Below are positions 35,744 to 44,601 of a stretch of 64,000 bases of DNA, piece by piece. Each line of letters opens with the position of its first letter. Position 1 is the stretch's first letter. A model generated the notes under the pieces. That model saw only the letters and a program-made list of their open reading frames with translations, had not been told where the DNA came from and ran no database searches. Position numbers and translations under genes: made by a program. This DNA comes from Pseudanabaena sp. (GTDB lineage Bacteria > Cyanobacteriota > Cyanobacteriia > Pseudanabaenales > Pseudanabaenaceae): NCBI GenBank assembly GCA_003249015.1, contig QBLS01000004.1:124001-188000 (forward strand), given 5' to 3'.

Positions 35744-36967
35744 CTATGGATGGACTAGCCAAGTTTTTTGAGTGGGCTTAACGATCGCCTGTACCAATGG
35801 CGACAACTTGGCGATATCCTGCAAACCCTGCTCTGTCTGTACATCAATTCCCTGTTTGTAAATGCTGTAGCCCTTAGTCCGCGCCACCCTGATCCCACAA
35901 TAGTATTTAGACTCTAACCCTTGACTAGCTAATTTCTCGCGCCAATCGTCAAGACTCGACTGCTGTTGCACATCATCTAAGTCGGAAATATCGGTTACTC
36001 GAAATAAATTGCGATCTAGAAAGCGGCTACACAGATCCGACAGGGTGGGGTCTACACTATCGCGCCAACGGTGTAAATGATAGGCAAAAACAATATCGTC
36101 AGAAGCAAAATATTCCTCACAGCTAAGTGACTGCGGATCTTGGGTCAGCCAACTGAGCATAGTGCGATCGCTAAAAACACAATCAGTCTTACCATCAGCA
36201 ATTAAAGTCTTAGCGCGGCGAAAAATTCTTTCCAATAGAAATCTGGCGGCTAAATTTTTGCGATGGTTGTAGATTTGCAAATACATAAAATGCCGCACTG
36301 TTAAATAATGCTCGATCGCCACCATCCCTTTTCGCCCAATCACTAAGCATTGCGTAATCGGATCAAACTTCATCGCTAACAAAATGCGATCTAAATCTAG
36401 TTGTCCATACTTCGCGCCAGTGAAATAGCTATCACGCTCTAAGTAGTCAAGGCGATCGCAATCAATTTGACTAGAAATAAGTTGATAAATAAAAGGCACA
36501 TCATATTTTTTGGTAAATACCTTTTCTAAATCGGTAATCAAGCTCTCAGAGAAGTTATTTAAAACCTCACCGATTTTGCCAAACCTGAGCAATCGTCGCG
36601 TCCATATTTCATGATTGCTACCAAATACCTCCTCTGAGGCGTGGCTATAGGGACCATGCCCAAGGTCATGGAGCAGCGCCGCTACTAAAACTACGGTGCG
36701 ATGGACATTGAGATAGGGGTATTTGATCGCGATCACATCAAAGGCGCGGCGCGTCACTGCCATCACTCCTAGGGAATGGGTAAACCGCGATCCCTCAGCT
36801 CCGTGAAATGTAAAATAGGCAATATCAAGCTGATGAATGCGGCGCAGCCTTTGAAATTCAGGCGTATCAATTAATTGAATCAACAAATATTCAGAGGCAT
36901 CTTTGCCATCAAGGGTAATCGCGCCATGAATGGGATCGTGATAGGTACGAGACTTACCTAGTAACAT
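35744..36967 (-). CDS. HD-domain phosphohydrolase
   Basis: A 407-aa member of the HD superfamily, often annotated as dGTPase-like. The metal-binding motif is visible: RFTHSLGVMAV (first His), ALLHDLGHGPYSHASE (His-Asp and following His) near residue 95-110, and the distal Asp in ISSQIDCDRLDYLERDS. The substrate may be dNTPs or other nucleotides. The N-terminus YHDPIHGAITLD is typical of this subgroup. Convergent with hom. Confidence 0.87.
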   Translation of the reverse strand: MLLGKSRTYHDPIHGAITLDGKDASEYLLIQLIDTPEFQRLRRIHQLDIAYFTFHGAEGSRFTHSLGVMAVTRRAFDVIAIKYPYLNVHRTVVLVAALLHDLGHGPYSHASEEVFGSNHEIWTRRLLRFGKIGEVLNNFSESLITDLEKVFTKKYDVPFIYQLISSQIDCDRLDYLERDSYFTGAKYGQLDLDRILLAMKFDPITQCLVIGRKGMVAIEHYLTVRHFMYLQIYNHRKNLAARFLLERIFRRAKTLIADGKTDCVFSDRTMLSWLTQDPQSLSCEEYFASDDIVFAYHLHRWRDSVDPTLSDLCSRFLDRNLFRVTDISDLDDVQQQSSLDDWREKLASQGLESKYYCGIRVARTKGYSIYKQGIDVQTEQGLQDIAKLSPLVQAIVKPTQKTWLVHP

Positions 36968-37244
36968 AATTTTAATTACACTTTCTTGAAATCTTAAAGC
37001 CTGTGGCGCACGCCACAGGCTTTAAATAAATGGCGGCGCGTCGCAGCTCCGCCGCAATACACAAAAATTCTTCTATAGCAAAGCAAGAGCTAGTTAGTAC
37101 CAATCAAAACCCCAGAAGGCAAATGGCGGCGCTCCGCGCCGCCACTCGCCTTCTGGTTTTATGTCCTAAGCAAAACTTTTTTTGCTATAGGGTTTAAGTA
37201 AACCCAAAGTGCTGTATTCGTTGAGCAAGAAATAAAAGAATTAA
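36968..37244. other. Repeat-bearing divergent gap
   Basis: It contains a palindrome with 14-bp arms around GCAC (36994-37025) and a complete 116-bp family-2 element (37074-37189), leaving about 55 bp for the promoter of the phosphodiesterase gene. Confidence 0.6.
37074..37189. repeat. 116-bp MITE-like element, family 2 (copy 3)
   Basis: Same length as 9541-9656. Left end TATAGCAAAGCAAG intact; right end degraded to TTTTTTTGCTATA. The core palindrome is capped GCTCCGC at 37131-37137. Confidence 0.75.
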
Positions 37245-38078
37245 ATGGAAAAATCTTTAGATACTGGTAATTTTATTTCGATCGCGCATCTAACAGATAC
37301 TCATCTATTTGCAGAAAGCGATCGCCTTTTAGTTGGCATTCCTACAGATGCATCGTTTCAGGCAGTCCTAGCCGAAGTAAAGCAAACTTTACCCAATGTA
37401 GATTTGTTACTTTTAACAGGAGACTTATCTCAAGATAGCAGCATTGAATCTTACCAACGAATGCGAAATACCCTTAATCGACATCAAATTCCTACCTATT
37501 GTCTAGCGGGAAATCATGATGATTTGGCAGTTATGCAAAAACATTTACCCAGTGAATATGTGAGTTTGGCGCGATCGCTAAACATTGGTAATTGGAAAAT
37601 CATATTGCTAAGTTCTGTAGTTATCCAAGCCGTACAGGGATACTTAGCAAAATCAGAGTTAATTTGGCTAGAAGAGCAATTAAATAGTGAAGGCGATCGC
37701 CCCACTTTAATCGCCTTCCACCATCCTGCCGTAGCGATCGGTTCACCTTGGATGGATGGCATTTGCTTAACTAATCAAGATCAGTTTTGGGAAATATGCG
37801 ATCGCTACCCCCAGATCAAAGTTGTGATCAATGGTCACGCTCACCAAGATTTTGACCAGATCCATCAAACAGTCCATAATTCTGTGCGCTGCCTAGTGTC
37901 CCCCTCAACCTGTGTCCAGTTTCGACCACAAACTCCCACTTTCCAAGTTGATACACTAGCTCCTGCCTTTAGACATTTACGGCTTTACGATGATGGCTCG
38001 ATCCAAACAGAAGTGCATCGCCTAAAGTCCAAGCAATTCTCGCCAGACCTTCAGGCTATAAGCTACAGCGACGATTAA
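37245..38078 (+). CDS. Metallophosphoesterase, class III cyclic nucleotide phosphodiesterase-like (CpdA/Icc)
   Basis: A 277-aa calcineurin-like enzyme with all metal ligands of the family in order: AHLTDTHLF (Asp, His), LTGDLSQDSS (Asp), LAGNHDD (Asn-His), AFHHPAV (His) and INGHAHQD (His-x-His). CpdA hydrolyses cAMP; cyanobacteria use cAMP in motility signalling, so a link to the Pix system is possible but unproven. Monocistronic between two repeat-rich gaps. Confidence 0.85.
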   Translation: MEKSLDTGNFISIAHLTDTHLFAESDRLLVGIPTDASFQAVLAEVKQTLPNVDLLLLTGDLSQDSSIESYQRMRNTLNRHQIPTYCLAGNHDDLAVMQKHLPSEYVSLARSLNIGNWKIILLSSVVIQAVQGYLAKSELIWLEEQLNSEGDRPTLIAFHHPAVAIGSPWMDGICLTNQDQFWEICDRYPQIKVVINGHAHQDFDQIHQTVHNSVRCLVSPSTCVQFRPQTPTFQVDTLAPAFRHLRLYDDGSIQTEVHRLKSKQFSPDLQAISYSDD

Positions 38079-38089
38079 TAAACCAAAAT

Positions 38090-38165
38090 AGTAAAGGCGG
38101 CGCGAAGCGCCGCCTTTACTCTAAGAAATAGCGGTGTGTGGCTTCGCCGCACACCGCTATTTCTT
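38090..38165. terminator. Two adjacent capped hairpins between convergent genes
   Basis: First: 12-bp perfect arms around GCGAAGC (38090-38120). Second: 18-bp arms with one G-T around GCTTCGC (38123-38165). They carry mirror-image caps, so each strand presents a GAA triloop. Confidence 0.65.
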
Positions 38166-38190
38166 GGTTTTATATGCCTAGCAGCAAACA

Positions 38191-38688
38191 CTAGGGATAC
38201 CAAAACATTCCTTTAATTCCTTCAGGATCAACATTAAAGCCAAGCATTGAGTAAAAATTGACCACATGGGCATCAGCAAACAAACTGATATTACTAATAT
38301 CGTGTTTTCTCAACTCCCGAATCATCTCTTCCATCATCGCCTTGCCTAAACCCTTACCTTGAAAGTCAGGATGAATAACTACGTCCCAGAGAGTAGCGTT
38401 AAAAGCATGATCGGAAGTAGCACGGGCAAATCCGACTAAACGCCTGTAAGTACCACGATGCTCCCACATGGATAGAACAACAAAGCTATGCTGTAAAGCG
38501 ATACGCACCTTGCGAATCGGTCGTCTTGCCCAGCCCACAGAATCACACAATTCTTCTAGTTCGTAAAGATCAATATCTTTTTCGGTGCTAAAAAAAATTT
38601 GTCCGCTTTGGTTGGGTACTTGGCGAAGTTTTGTTTTTTTTGTCGGTTCGAGGGTATCAGAACCAAATAAGCTTTTCCAGAAACCCAT
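38191..38688 (-). CDS. GNAT N-acetyltransferase, Ycf52/NSI-like
   Basis: A 165-aa acetyltransferase conserved in cyanobacteria and plastids. The C-terminal half is the GNAT core: [35 protein letters not shown] (acetyl-CoA loop QGKGLG) and NFYSMLGF. Plant relatives acetylate proteins and serotonin; the cyanobacterial substrate is open. I chose the ATG at 38688 because GGGG lies at ribosome-binding distance; the ATG at 38697 adds three residues. Opposite strand to the phosphodiesterase. Confidence 0.85.
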   Translation of the reverse strand: MGFWKSLFGSDTLEPTKKTKLRQVPNQSGQIFFSTEKDIDLYELEELCDSVGWARRPIRKVRIALQHSFVVLSMWEHRGTYRRLVGFARATSDHAFNATLWDVVIHPDFQGKGLGKAMMEEMIRELRKHDISNISLFADAHVVNFYSMLGFNVDPEGIKGMFWYP

Positions 38689-38776
38689 TTGCCCCATTTA
38701 TTACAAATTCTTTACAGAAACTCTAAGGTTGCATTTATTGTATCCGCTTTTGCTACAGCCTGTTGAGGCATACTAT

Positions 38777-38803
38777 TTGGTGCAGCGCTTAGCGCCGCAC
38801 CAA
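38777..38803. repeat. Hairpin after ilvN, cap GCTTAGC
   Basis: 10-bp arms with one mismatch around 38787-38793, about 20 bp past the ilvN stop on the minus strand. Confidence 0.5.
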
Positions 38804-38822
38804 CAGTTTTACAGCCGTGCCA

Positions 38823-39362
38823 TTAAAAATTGGAAATGGCACTGCCTAGGCTGTTTTTGGATATCTTGAGATATTCAGTATTGACCCCAGACTCACGGGT
38901 GAGTGAAACCTTACCGGTACGGGCAATTTCACGGATACCAAACTTATTCAACATCTTCAGAATAGCCACCATCTTCCCTGGGTCTCCCACCACTTCAATG
39001 GTCAAAAAGTCATCCGCTACATCAACAATGCGAGCGCGGAAAATTTGAGATATTTCAATTATTTCTGATCGCACGCTTGGAGCCGCGTTTACCTTAACGA
39101 GCATCAATTCACGCTCTACGCAGGGAATATCAGTAAAATCAAGGATCGTAATCACATTAATCAGTTTATGTAACTGCTTTGTGATTTGCTCAATCGTATG
39201 ATCGTCTCCTGAGACAACCATCGTAATGCGCGTAAACCCGTCTTGCTCAGCAGTACCAACCGCGAGGCTCTCAATATTAAAACCTCGGCGGGCAAACAAG
39301 CTCGCAATGCGGGTCAGCACACCTGCCTCATCTTGGACGACAACGGAGAGAGTATGTTTCAT
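38823..39362 (-). CDS. ilvN: Acetolactate synthase small (regulatory) subunit
   Basis: A 179-aa regulatory subunit of the enzyme that starts branched-chain amino-acid synthesis. N-terminal ACT domain for valine feedback ([34 protein letters not shown]), then the second ferredoxin-like domain ([42 protein letters not shown]). Full length. The catalytic subunit gene is not adjacent, as is common in cyanobacteria. Confidence 0.95.
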   Translation of the reverse strand: MKHTLSVVVQDEAGVLTRIASLFARRGFNIESLAVGTAEQDGFTRITMVVSGDDHTIEQITKQLHKLINVITILDFTDIPCVERELMLVKVNAAPSVRSEIIEISQIFRARIVDVADDFLTIEVVGDPGKMVAILKMLNKFGIREIARTGKVSLTRESGVNTEYLKISKNSLGSAISNF

Positions 39363-40774
39363 GGTGACAAATTCGGCAAATAAACAGCACAGTAGACTAT
39401 ATTAATGACTTTAGTTACCTTATTGCGCTTATCAAGATACATAAAGTGCATTCTAAATTTGGTATTGACAGCTAGGTGTTGTCATTTTTAGTGAGAAGCA
39501 AAATATAGCGCTTTGGGCTGACTTAAAAAACATGGAATCTTTCCAAAGCATCTATGGGCTACTCGTACCGAATAAAGAAATGGCTACGCCATTTCTTTAT
39601 TTTAAAAACCATGCTGGGTTTGCTTTTCAATTCAAAAATGCTGTAGTCACACTTTTATGACTTGGTGTCAAAGTCCTCAATCAGTTGTAAGAGTCAAGTA
39701 GCGGCAGATTACCATACTACTTGACTCTTTTAGCTTTTGGTGTGTGATGTAGGTAATTGGGGAGAAGAATGTCCCATTAAGTTCATGTTAATTAGACAAG
39801 CTGTCTAGGTTCATAAGTACGTTACGGATGTCCAGCACTTCCCATCTTTTTAAAATCCCAGATAAAGATTAAAAGGCTAGCTTTGATATCCTTTTAATCT
39901 TTATCTGCTACTACTCGAAGCCGTAATAGACCGCAATTGTGACTATCTTGCTCTAAATCACCTATATGGGTGAAGAAATACAGCTTTAATTACTATGAAA
40001 TTTTATAGGTATCTAAACTTAATTGAAGCAATTGAATTGCTAAAAATATGTCAAATTTAAGCTGCATTAGATTTATCACTACTTACAAAGTCTTACGGAC
40101 ATGGGTGGCAAATACTAATGCATCGCTTTGTAACTATTCATATCATAGGAAATACTAATACTTGACTCCATCAATGTTCTGAAAACTGCTCATGTTAATT
40201 TACGGAGCTAACTAGCCTCAAAAATTTAACTGTAAAGGTTGAATAATCGTTGAAAAGTTTTAGGAATTCTGAATTATCACTTTGTAATGAAGTAAGCTGT
40301 ATATAAGATTAAAAATACAATTTAAATCTCTGATATTCAATAGGTTTTCTGGAAGGTGGACTAAGTACTCTTCTTAAAAAATTTATAGTTATACATAGAA
40401 CTTCAATGAATTGTAAGTGAGCCTCAAAGTTAAGCTCTGCTGATATTAGTTGTAAATTTTACTTGTTTATTAGATTTATAAGATTTAGTTTTTATATTCA
40501 TCGATCCGAAATCATTTCTAGATTTAGACATCATTGAAAAAATTTGAGTTTTTTATCCCCAATAAGCGGTTTAAAGTTGCTATATTTGAATAGTTACCTA
40601 TACAAATAGTCTAAGTATTGCAGGATTTACCTGTAATATTTTCAAACTTATTCCAAAATATCAGAACAATAGAAATATAGTTTTGATATATTAAAACTTG
40701 TAGTGTTACAATTCCTATCCGTGGTCTTAGCGATAAGTTACTAACCCTCAGACTCTTAAGTTTTCAATAATTTT
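39363..40774. other. 1.4-kb AT-rich region without genes upstream of the cyAbrB gene
   Basis: I find no credible ORF on either strand. Structures seen: a capped hairpin (39571-39601, GCTACGC, 12-bp arms); a 13-bp-arm stem AAGAGTCAAGTAG with a 15-nt loop (39689-39729); and an 18-bp perfect stem with a 13-nt loop (39859-39907). After 39960 the sequence is AT-rich and featureless to my eye. It could contain a non-coding RNA, a long 5' leader of cyAbrB or a decayed gene. Confidence 0.5.
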
Positions 40775-41158
40775 ATGATAGATACTTCAACTACTCCTTT
40801 AACAGGAAAAGCGCTGCTTCAACGAGCTAAAGAACTAAATAACCTGCCTAAGCGTGAACAAGCTAAAAAGTGTGGCTATTTTACTCGTGGAAAAGATGGT
40901 GTTGACCGAGTGAATTTGACCGAGTTTTATGAAGCAGTGCTTGCTGCTAGAGGGTTTGCCATCAATCCAGAACAAAATAAAGATGGTCACGGACGTGAAC
41001 CAACTTTTCGGGTCAGTGTGCACAAGAATGGTCAGATTGTAATCGGTTCTACCTACACCAAGTCGATGGGATTGGCTGAAGGCGATGAGTTTGAAATCAA
41101 GCTAGGATATAAGCATATTCACCTGATTCAATTGAATAGTGATCAGGGCGAAGACTAA
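40775..41158 (+). CDS. cyAbrB-type transcriptional regulator
   Basis: A 127-aa member of the cyanobacterial AbrB family, which regulates carbon/nitrogen balance, hydrogenase and other genes. The conserved N-terminal part (TPLTGKALLQRAKEL, KREQAKKCGYFTR, RVNLTEFYEAVLAARG) precedes the AbrB-like C-terminal DNA-binding part (FRVSVHKNGQIVIGSTYTKSMGLAEGDEFEIKLG). Whether it is cyAbrB1 or B2 I cannot say. The long region upstream without genes may allow extensive regulation. Confidence 0.88.
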   Translation: MIDTSTTPLTGKALLQRAKELNNLPKREQAKKCGYFTRGKDGVDRVNLTEFYEAVLAARGFAINPEQNKDGHGREPTFRVSVHKNGQIVIGSTYTKSMGLAEGDEFEIKLGYKHIHLIQLNSDQGED

Positions 41159-41195
41159 CAATATTAATTGTTGTTTCCCTACTGTATTGATGTTT

Positions 41196-41260
41196 TAAAA
41201 TCCAAAGAAATACAAGAAAGCATGACAAAGCCATGCTTTCTTGTATTTCTTTGGATTTTA
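41196..41260 (+). terminator. 29-bp-arm palindrome after cyAbrB
   Basis: Perfect 29-bp arms around the loop ACAAAGC (41225-41231), the longest uninterrupted stem in the window. The same loop closes the unrelated stem at 33841-33889. Position suggests termination of cyAbrB. Confidence 0.7.
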
Positions 41261-41294
41261 GTGATTACTTTTTATCTATTGGATATTTCTACTC

Positions 41295-42092
41295 ATGCAA
41301 TTAGTTGATACTCATGTGCATATTAACTTCAAGGATTTTCAGACTGACCTTGAACAGGTTCGCGATCGCTGGTTGAGCAATGGTGTTACCAAATTAGTGC
41401 ATTCCTGCGTGAGTCCCGATGAGTTTGTTCAGATTCAAGCGATCGCTGATCAATTTCCCGAAGTCAGCTTTGCCGTTGGTTTGCACCCATTGGATAAGCA
41501 GTTAAATGCAGATGGTTGGAATCCAAAAGTTGGCGATCGCATTAAATCCCTAGCGCTTAGCGATCAAAGAGTAGTGGCGATTGGTGAAACAGGATTAGAT
41601 TTTTTTAAATCAGATAGCAAATCTGCCCAGATTGCGGCTTTCAAATCACAACTACGCACGGCGCGATCGCTAAACTTACCAGTGATTATTCACTCCCGTG
41701 AAGCTTCGGAAGCGACTCGTGCCGTGCTGCAAGAAGTTAATGCTGAAGTTCCAGAATCTCCCATTTGTGGCGTGATGCATTGTTGGGCGGGCAACCCAGA
41801 AGAAACGCAGTGGTTTGTGGATCTAGGAATGTATATCAGCTTTAGCGGCGTTGTCACCTTCAAAAATGCCCACGATCTCCATGAATCTGCCAAAATTGTG
41901 CCAAATGATCGCCTTTTGGTAGAAACCGACTGTCCGTTTTTAGCGCCTGTTCCCAGGCGTGGCAAGCGTAATGAACCTGCCTATGTGCTGCACGTTGCCG
42001 AGAGTGTGGCAAAGCTGCGTAATGTGGAGTTAGCAGAGCTAGCTGCACAAACCACAAGTAATGCGATCGCGCTTTTCAAGCTCAAGAATTAG
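41295..42092 (+). CDS. tatD: TatD-family metal-dependent DNase
   Basis: A 265-aa TIM-barrel hydrolase. Metal ligands are in place: His7 and His9 in DTHVHINF, Glu in [10 protein letters not shown], His in PVIIHSREA, His in GVMHCWAG and Asp in [15 protein letters not shown]. TatD proteins are 3' exonucleases involved in DNA repair or turnover. The last codons (LKN-stop) lie inside the left arm of the following palindrome. Followed 65 bp later by the cysteine desulfurase. Confidence 0.93.
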   Translation: MQLVDTHVHINFKDFQTDLEQVRDRWLSNGVTKLVHSCVSPDEFVQIQAIADQFPEVSFAVGLHPLDKQLNADGWNPKVGDRIKSLALSDQRVVAIGETGLDFFKSDSKSAQIAAFKSQLRTARSLNLPVIIHSREASEATRAVLQEVNAEVPESPICGVMHCWAGNPEETQWFVDLGMYISFSGVVTFKNAHDLHESAKIVPNDRLLVETDCPFLAPVPRRGKRNEPAYVLHVAESVAKLRNVELAELAAQTTSNAIALFKLKN

Positions 42093-42127
42093 AGGTGAGG
42101 TGCTTAGCGCCTCACCTCTAATTCTTG
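42083..42127 (+). terminator. Palindrome overlapping the tatD stop, GCTTAGC cap
   Basis: 18-bp perfect arms; the left arm contains the end of tatD including its TAG (42090-42092). The loop is TGCTTAGCG, or GCTTAGC if the T-G wobble pairs. Confidence 0.7.
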
Positions 42128-42157
42128 GGCTTGCGGTAAATGCGATAAAATTGATTC

Positions 42158-43294
42158 ATGCAAATATACCTAGATCATGGCGCTACGACCCCCACCCGTC
42201 CAGAGGTTATCGACCTTGTGGCAGATGTGATGCGATCACATTGGGGCAATCCATCTAGTCTGCACTGGTGGGGTGAACGCTCAACTATGGTGATCGAGCG
42301 ATCGCGTTTACAGGTAGCCAGTTTAATCAATGCCGATTCTGAAGGTGTGATTTTTACTTCGGGCGGCACAGAATCAGACAATATGGTGATGATGGGAGTG
42401 GCAAGGCAATATCCCACACCACAGCACATGATTATTTCAGCGGTTGAGCATTCGGCGGTGCGGTTGCCAGCTAAGTTTTTAGAAGATCGGGGTTGGGATA
42501 TTACTTATCTGGAGGTGGATCGTCAAGGGCTAGTTAATCCCAGAGATTTGGAGAGGTTGATACGTCAGAACACCGTGTTAGTTTCAATAATCATGGCTCA
42601 AAATGAGGTGGGCACGATTCAACCGATTGAGAAACTAGGACAAATTTGCCGCAATGCTAATGTTCTATTTCACACTGATGCCGTTCAAGCGATCGGCAAG
42701 ATTAAGATTGATGTGCAGTCATTGCCAGTGGATATGCTTTCGATTTCGGCGCATAAGTTTTATGGCACACAGGGGATCGGAGCGCTTTATCTAAATCCTC
42801 TGACTACTCAGAGAAAATCACTAGCCCCTTTAACCCTTGGTGGTAGTCAAGAGCGCGGCTATCGTTCGGGAACGCAGGCTGTAGCCGCGATCGCAGGTTT
42901 AGGATTGGCGGCTGAACTAGCCGAACAGGAGTTAGAGGCTGAATCGAGCCGCTTAACCAAATTACGCGATCGCCTTTACGGGTTGCTAGCTGATATTCCT
43001 GATTTAATCCCCACTGGTGCAACTGGGGAGACACGATTACCCAATCACTTGAGCTTTTATCATAAAAATATGGATGGTCGTAATTTTGTCCGTGCTATGA
43101 ATTTAGCTGGGATTGCAATTAGCTCTGGTTCAGCTTGTAGTAGTGGGGCGATCGAGCCAAGTCCAATTTTATTGAAGATGGGATATTCAGAATTTGAGGC
43201 AAAGAATAGTATTCGCTTGACTCTTGGCAAATCGAACTATGAAGAAGATATTGAGTGGACTGCGAGAGTAATGCATCAAATCCTTTGCCCTTAA
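42158..43294 (+). CDS. Cysteine desulfurase (IscS/NifS family)
   Basis: A PLP enzyme that releases sulfur from cysteine for iron-sulfur clusters and sulfurated cofactors. The 378-aa chain shows DHGATTPTRPEV, the aldehyde-binding His region (AVEHSAV), VLFHTDAVQA, the PLP Lys200 in SISAHKFYG and the active Cys in SGSACSSGAIEPS near residue 327. The motif SACSSG with a longer loop fits the group I (IscS/NifS-like) enzymes. Molybdenum hydroxylases such as the downstream Xdh also need sulfurated cofactor, but no direct link is shown. Confidence 0.93.
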   Translation: MQIYLDHGATTPTRPEVIDLVADVMRSHWGNPSSLHWWGERSTMVIERSRLQVASLINADSEGVIFTSGGTESDNMVMMGVARQYPTPQHMIISAVEHSAVRLPAKFLEDRGWDITYLEVDRQGLVNPRDLERLIRQNTVLVSIIMAQNEVGTIQPIEKLGQICRNANVLFHTDAVQAIGKIKIDVQSLPVDMLSISAHKFYGTQGIGALYLNPLTTQRKSLAPLTLGGSQERGYRSGTQAVAAIAGLGLAAELAEQELEAESSRLTKLRDRLYGLLADIPDLIPTGATGETRLPNHLSFYHKNMDGRNFVRAMNLAGIAISSGSACSSGAIEPSPILLKMGYSEFEAKNSIRLTLGKSNYEEDIEWTARVMHQILCP

Positions 43295-43335
43295 GAGCAT
43301 AGGGCGACGCGAAGCGCCACCCTATGCTCTTAAGG
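43289..43335. terminator. Palindrome holding the stop codons of two convergent genes, cap GCGAAGC
   Basis: 20-bp arms with two mismatches around 43309-43315. The left arm contains the final stop of the desulfurase and the right arm the mirror-image Pro codon and stop (CCT-TAA) of the usp gene. Confidence 0.75.
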
Positions 43336-43719
43336 AACTACCAAAACTGGACAAGGCGAAAGGTTGATTACTTTTTGACTGACACTGTCCCCATCTGGAT
43401 GTTCTTCGACAAGGCTCACTCCCCTAGAACCCATCACAATTAGGTCAGCATTGATTTCATCCGCAAAGTCGCAGATCGCAAAAGCAGCCTTACCTTCCAA
43501 AATTTTGGTTGCTATGGAAATGCCAACTTCAGCGAAATAAGATTCGACTTCAGTAATTAAAGCCTCGGCGGAAGCGCGATCGCTTTCGGGGATGGTGGTG
43601 TCAACCACTGACAAAGCGAAGAGTTTAGCTTGATATTTTTGAACCAAATCGATCACAATGGCGATCGCTTGTTTGGTTTCTTGGCTTCTATTTAAAGGAA
43701 ATAAAATATTAGTAAACAT
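43330..43719 (-). CDS. Universal stress protein (UspA family)
   Basis: A 129-aa single Usp domain. The N-terminus (FTNILFPLNRSQETKQAI) and the C-terminal nucleotide-binding motif (LIVMGSRGVSL, then GDSVSQKVINLSPCPVLVV, i.e. GxRG-x9-G-(S/T)) are recognisable. In the ATP-binding subgroup this is a dimeric stress-responsive protein; its partner is unknown. Convergent with the desulfurase, sharing a palindrome at the stop. Confidence 0.88.
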   Translation of the reverse strand: MFTNILFPLNRSQETKQAIAIVIDLVQKYQAKLFALSVVDTTIPESDRASAEALITEVESYFAEVGISIATKILEGKAAFAICDFADEINADLIVMGSRGVSLVEEHPDGDSVSQKVINLSPCPVLVVP

Positions 43720-43919
43720 AATTCCTGCCTAGTACTGAACTTTTAGGATTAGAAGCAAGGATCTTTGGTAGTCAGCTTTGTTCTAACATTTTTGAGTATA
43801 GCTACTAGATCCATACTTTTATTTTATTTAGTAAAGGAGCCCTTAAAGATTTAGATTTCTTAAGGATCTAGACTTTTGGTTTGTATATCTTTCTCGACAG
43901 CCCTAAATTTCATACAATT

Positions 43920-44050
43920 GCTCGCTAAAGCTGGACTAGCGATCGCCCCTCATGACAAGGATAACCTATAGCTTTTGATGGTGTTCTGATTCTATTCAAG
44001 GAATGGGTAATGGAAGTATAGATAAATGTCGCCTGTGAATAGCGATCGCC
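43920..44050 (-). pseudogene. xdhC gene fragment
   Basis: Minus-strand reading gives GDRYSQATFIYTSITHS and, after a frame change, EHHQKL, stop, VILVMRGDR. This matches xdhC at 50458-50504 and onward (GDRYPQATFIYSSITQA, HHQELYVALVTRG). Over 44004-44050 the DNA differs from xdhC at 3 of 47 positions. It is joined exactly at GCGATCGC to a TPR-gene fragment. Clearly a decayed duplicate. Confidence 0.85.
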
Positions 44051-44084
44051 TGTTGATAGTTTTGCCGCGCTTCTCCATATTCTC
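44044..44084. repeat. 41-bp direct repeat, left copy (TPR-like coding fragment)
   Basis: Identical to 45770-45810 except one base. On the minus strand it reads EYGEARQNCQQAI, a typical tetratricopeptide helix pair. It begins in the HIP1 octamer that joins it to the xdhC fragment. Confidence 0.85.
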
Positions 44085-44100
44085 AATATGTCTAGAAACT

Positions 44101-44523
44101 TTACTTTTTGGTTTCTTCTGGATTGATGTAATCGCAAAAGATGTTGATACCTACTTTGAGAATATAGAGAACAACGACGGTTGCGATCGCGGGATCAATG
44201 GGAAAGCCAACTGAGTGAACGACAGAAACAATTAATCCTGTGAGTAATGGAGTGCTGGAGGGATTTTTGTTGTATTCCTTGACCTGATTTTGAAAGCCTT
44301 CTTTGCCGCATAGTTCTTGACGGAAGACTGTGACTGTGGATTGCCAAAGTTTTATTTTGTCGAAATCTTGTTTGCCATGTTGTTCTGTCCATAGCTCCTC
44401 AAAGCTTTTTTCCAGATCGCCATTAGTCTCGTTAAGGATGGTTAAGGTCTTTTGAGCAGGAGCATAGTCTTGCAAAAGTTGGCTAATATTTTGGATTTCG
44501 GTTGCAGTTAGTTGAGTAGTCAT
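44101..44523 (-). CDS. Small protein of unknown function with C-terminal membrane segment
   Basis: About 140 aa starting from the ATG at 44523 (MTTQLTATE); a second ATG seven codons upstream (44544) is possible. The N-terminal 50 residues are helical (IQNISQLLQDYAPAQKTLTIL, then GDLEKSFEELW) and resemble a small adaptor domain. The C-terminus has one or two hydrophobic segments (LLTGLIVSVVHSVGFPI and IATVVVLYILKVGINIF). I recognise no family. It lies between the 41-bp repeats and is divergent from a nucleotidyltransferase gene with a 78-bp gap; a membrane-targeting effector or immunity role is speculative. Confidence 0.55.
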   Translation of the reverse strand: MTTQLTATEIQNISQLLQDYAPAQKTLTILNETNGDLEKSFEELWTEQHGKQDFDKIKLWQSTVTVFRQELCGKEGFQNQVKEYNKNPSSTPLLTGLIVSVVHSVGFPIDPAIATVVVLYILKVGINIFCDYINPEETKK

Positions 44524-44601
44524 TGCTCTAAATTTATCCCACAATATTGATGATAGTCTAAGTTATAGCAATGTGCTTTAAAAGAGATATAATTTAGCTC
44601 T

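Noticed and set aside
37245-38078. Assigning the metallophosphoesterase to the Pix motility pathway through cAMP
   Set aside because: The only link is general knowledge of cAMP in cyanobacterial motility; nothing in the sequence connects it to the operon 18 kb away.
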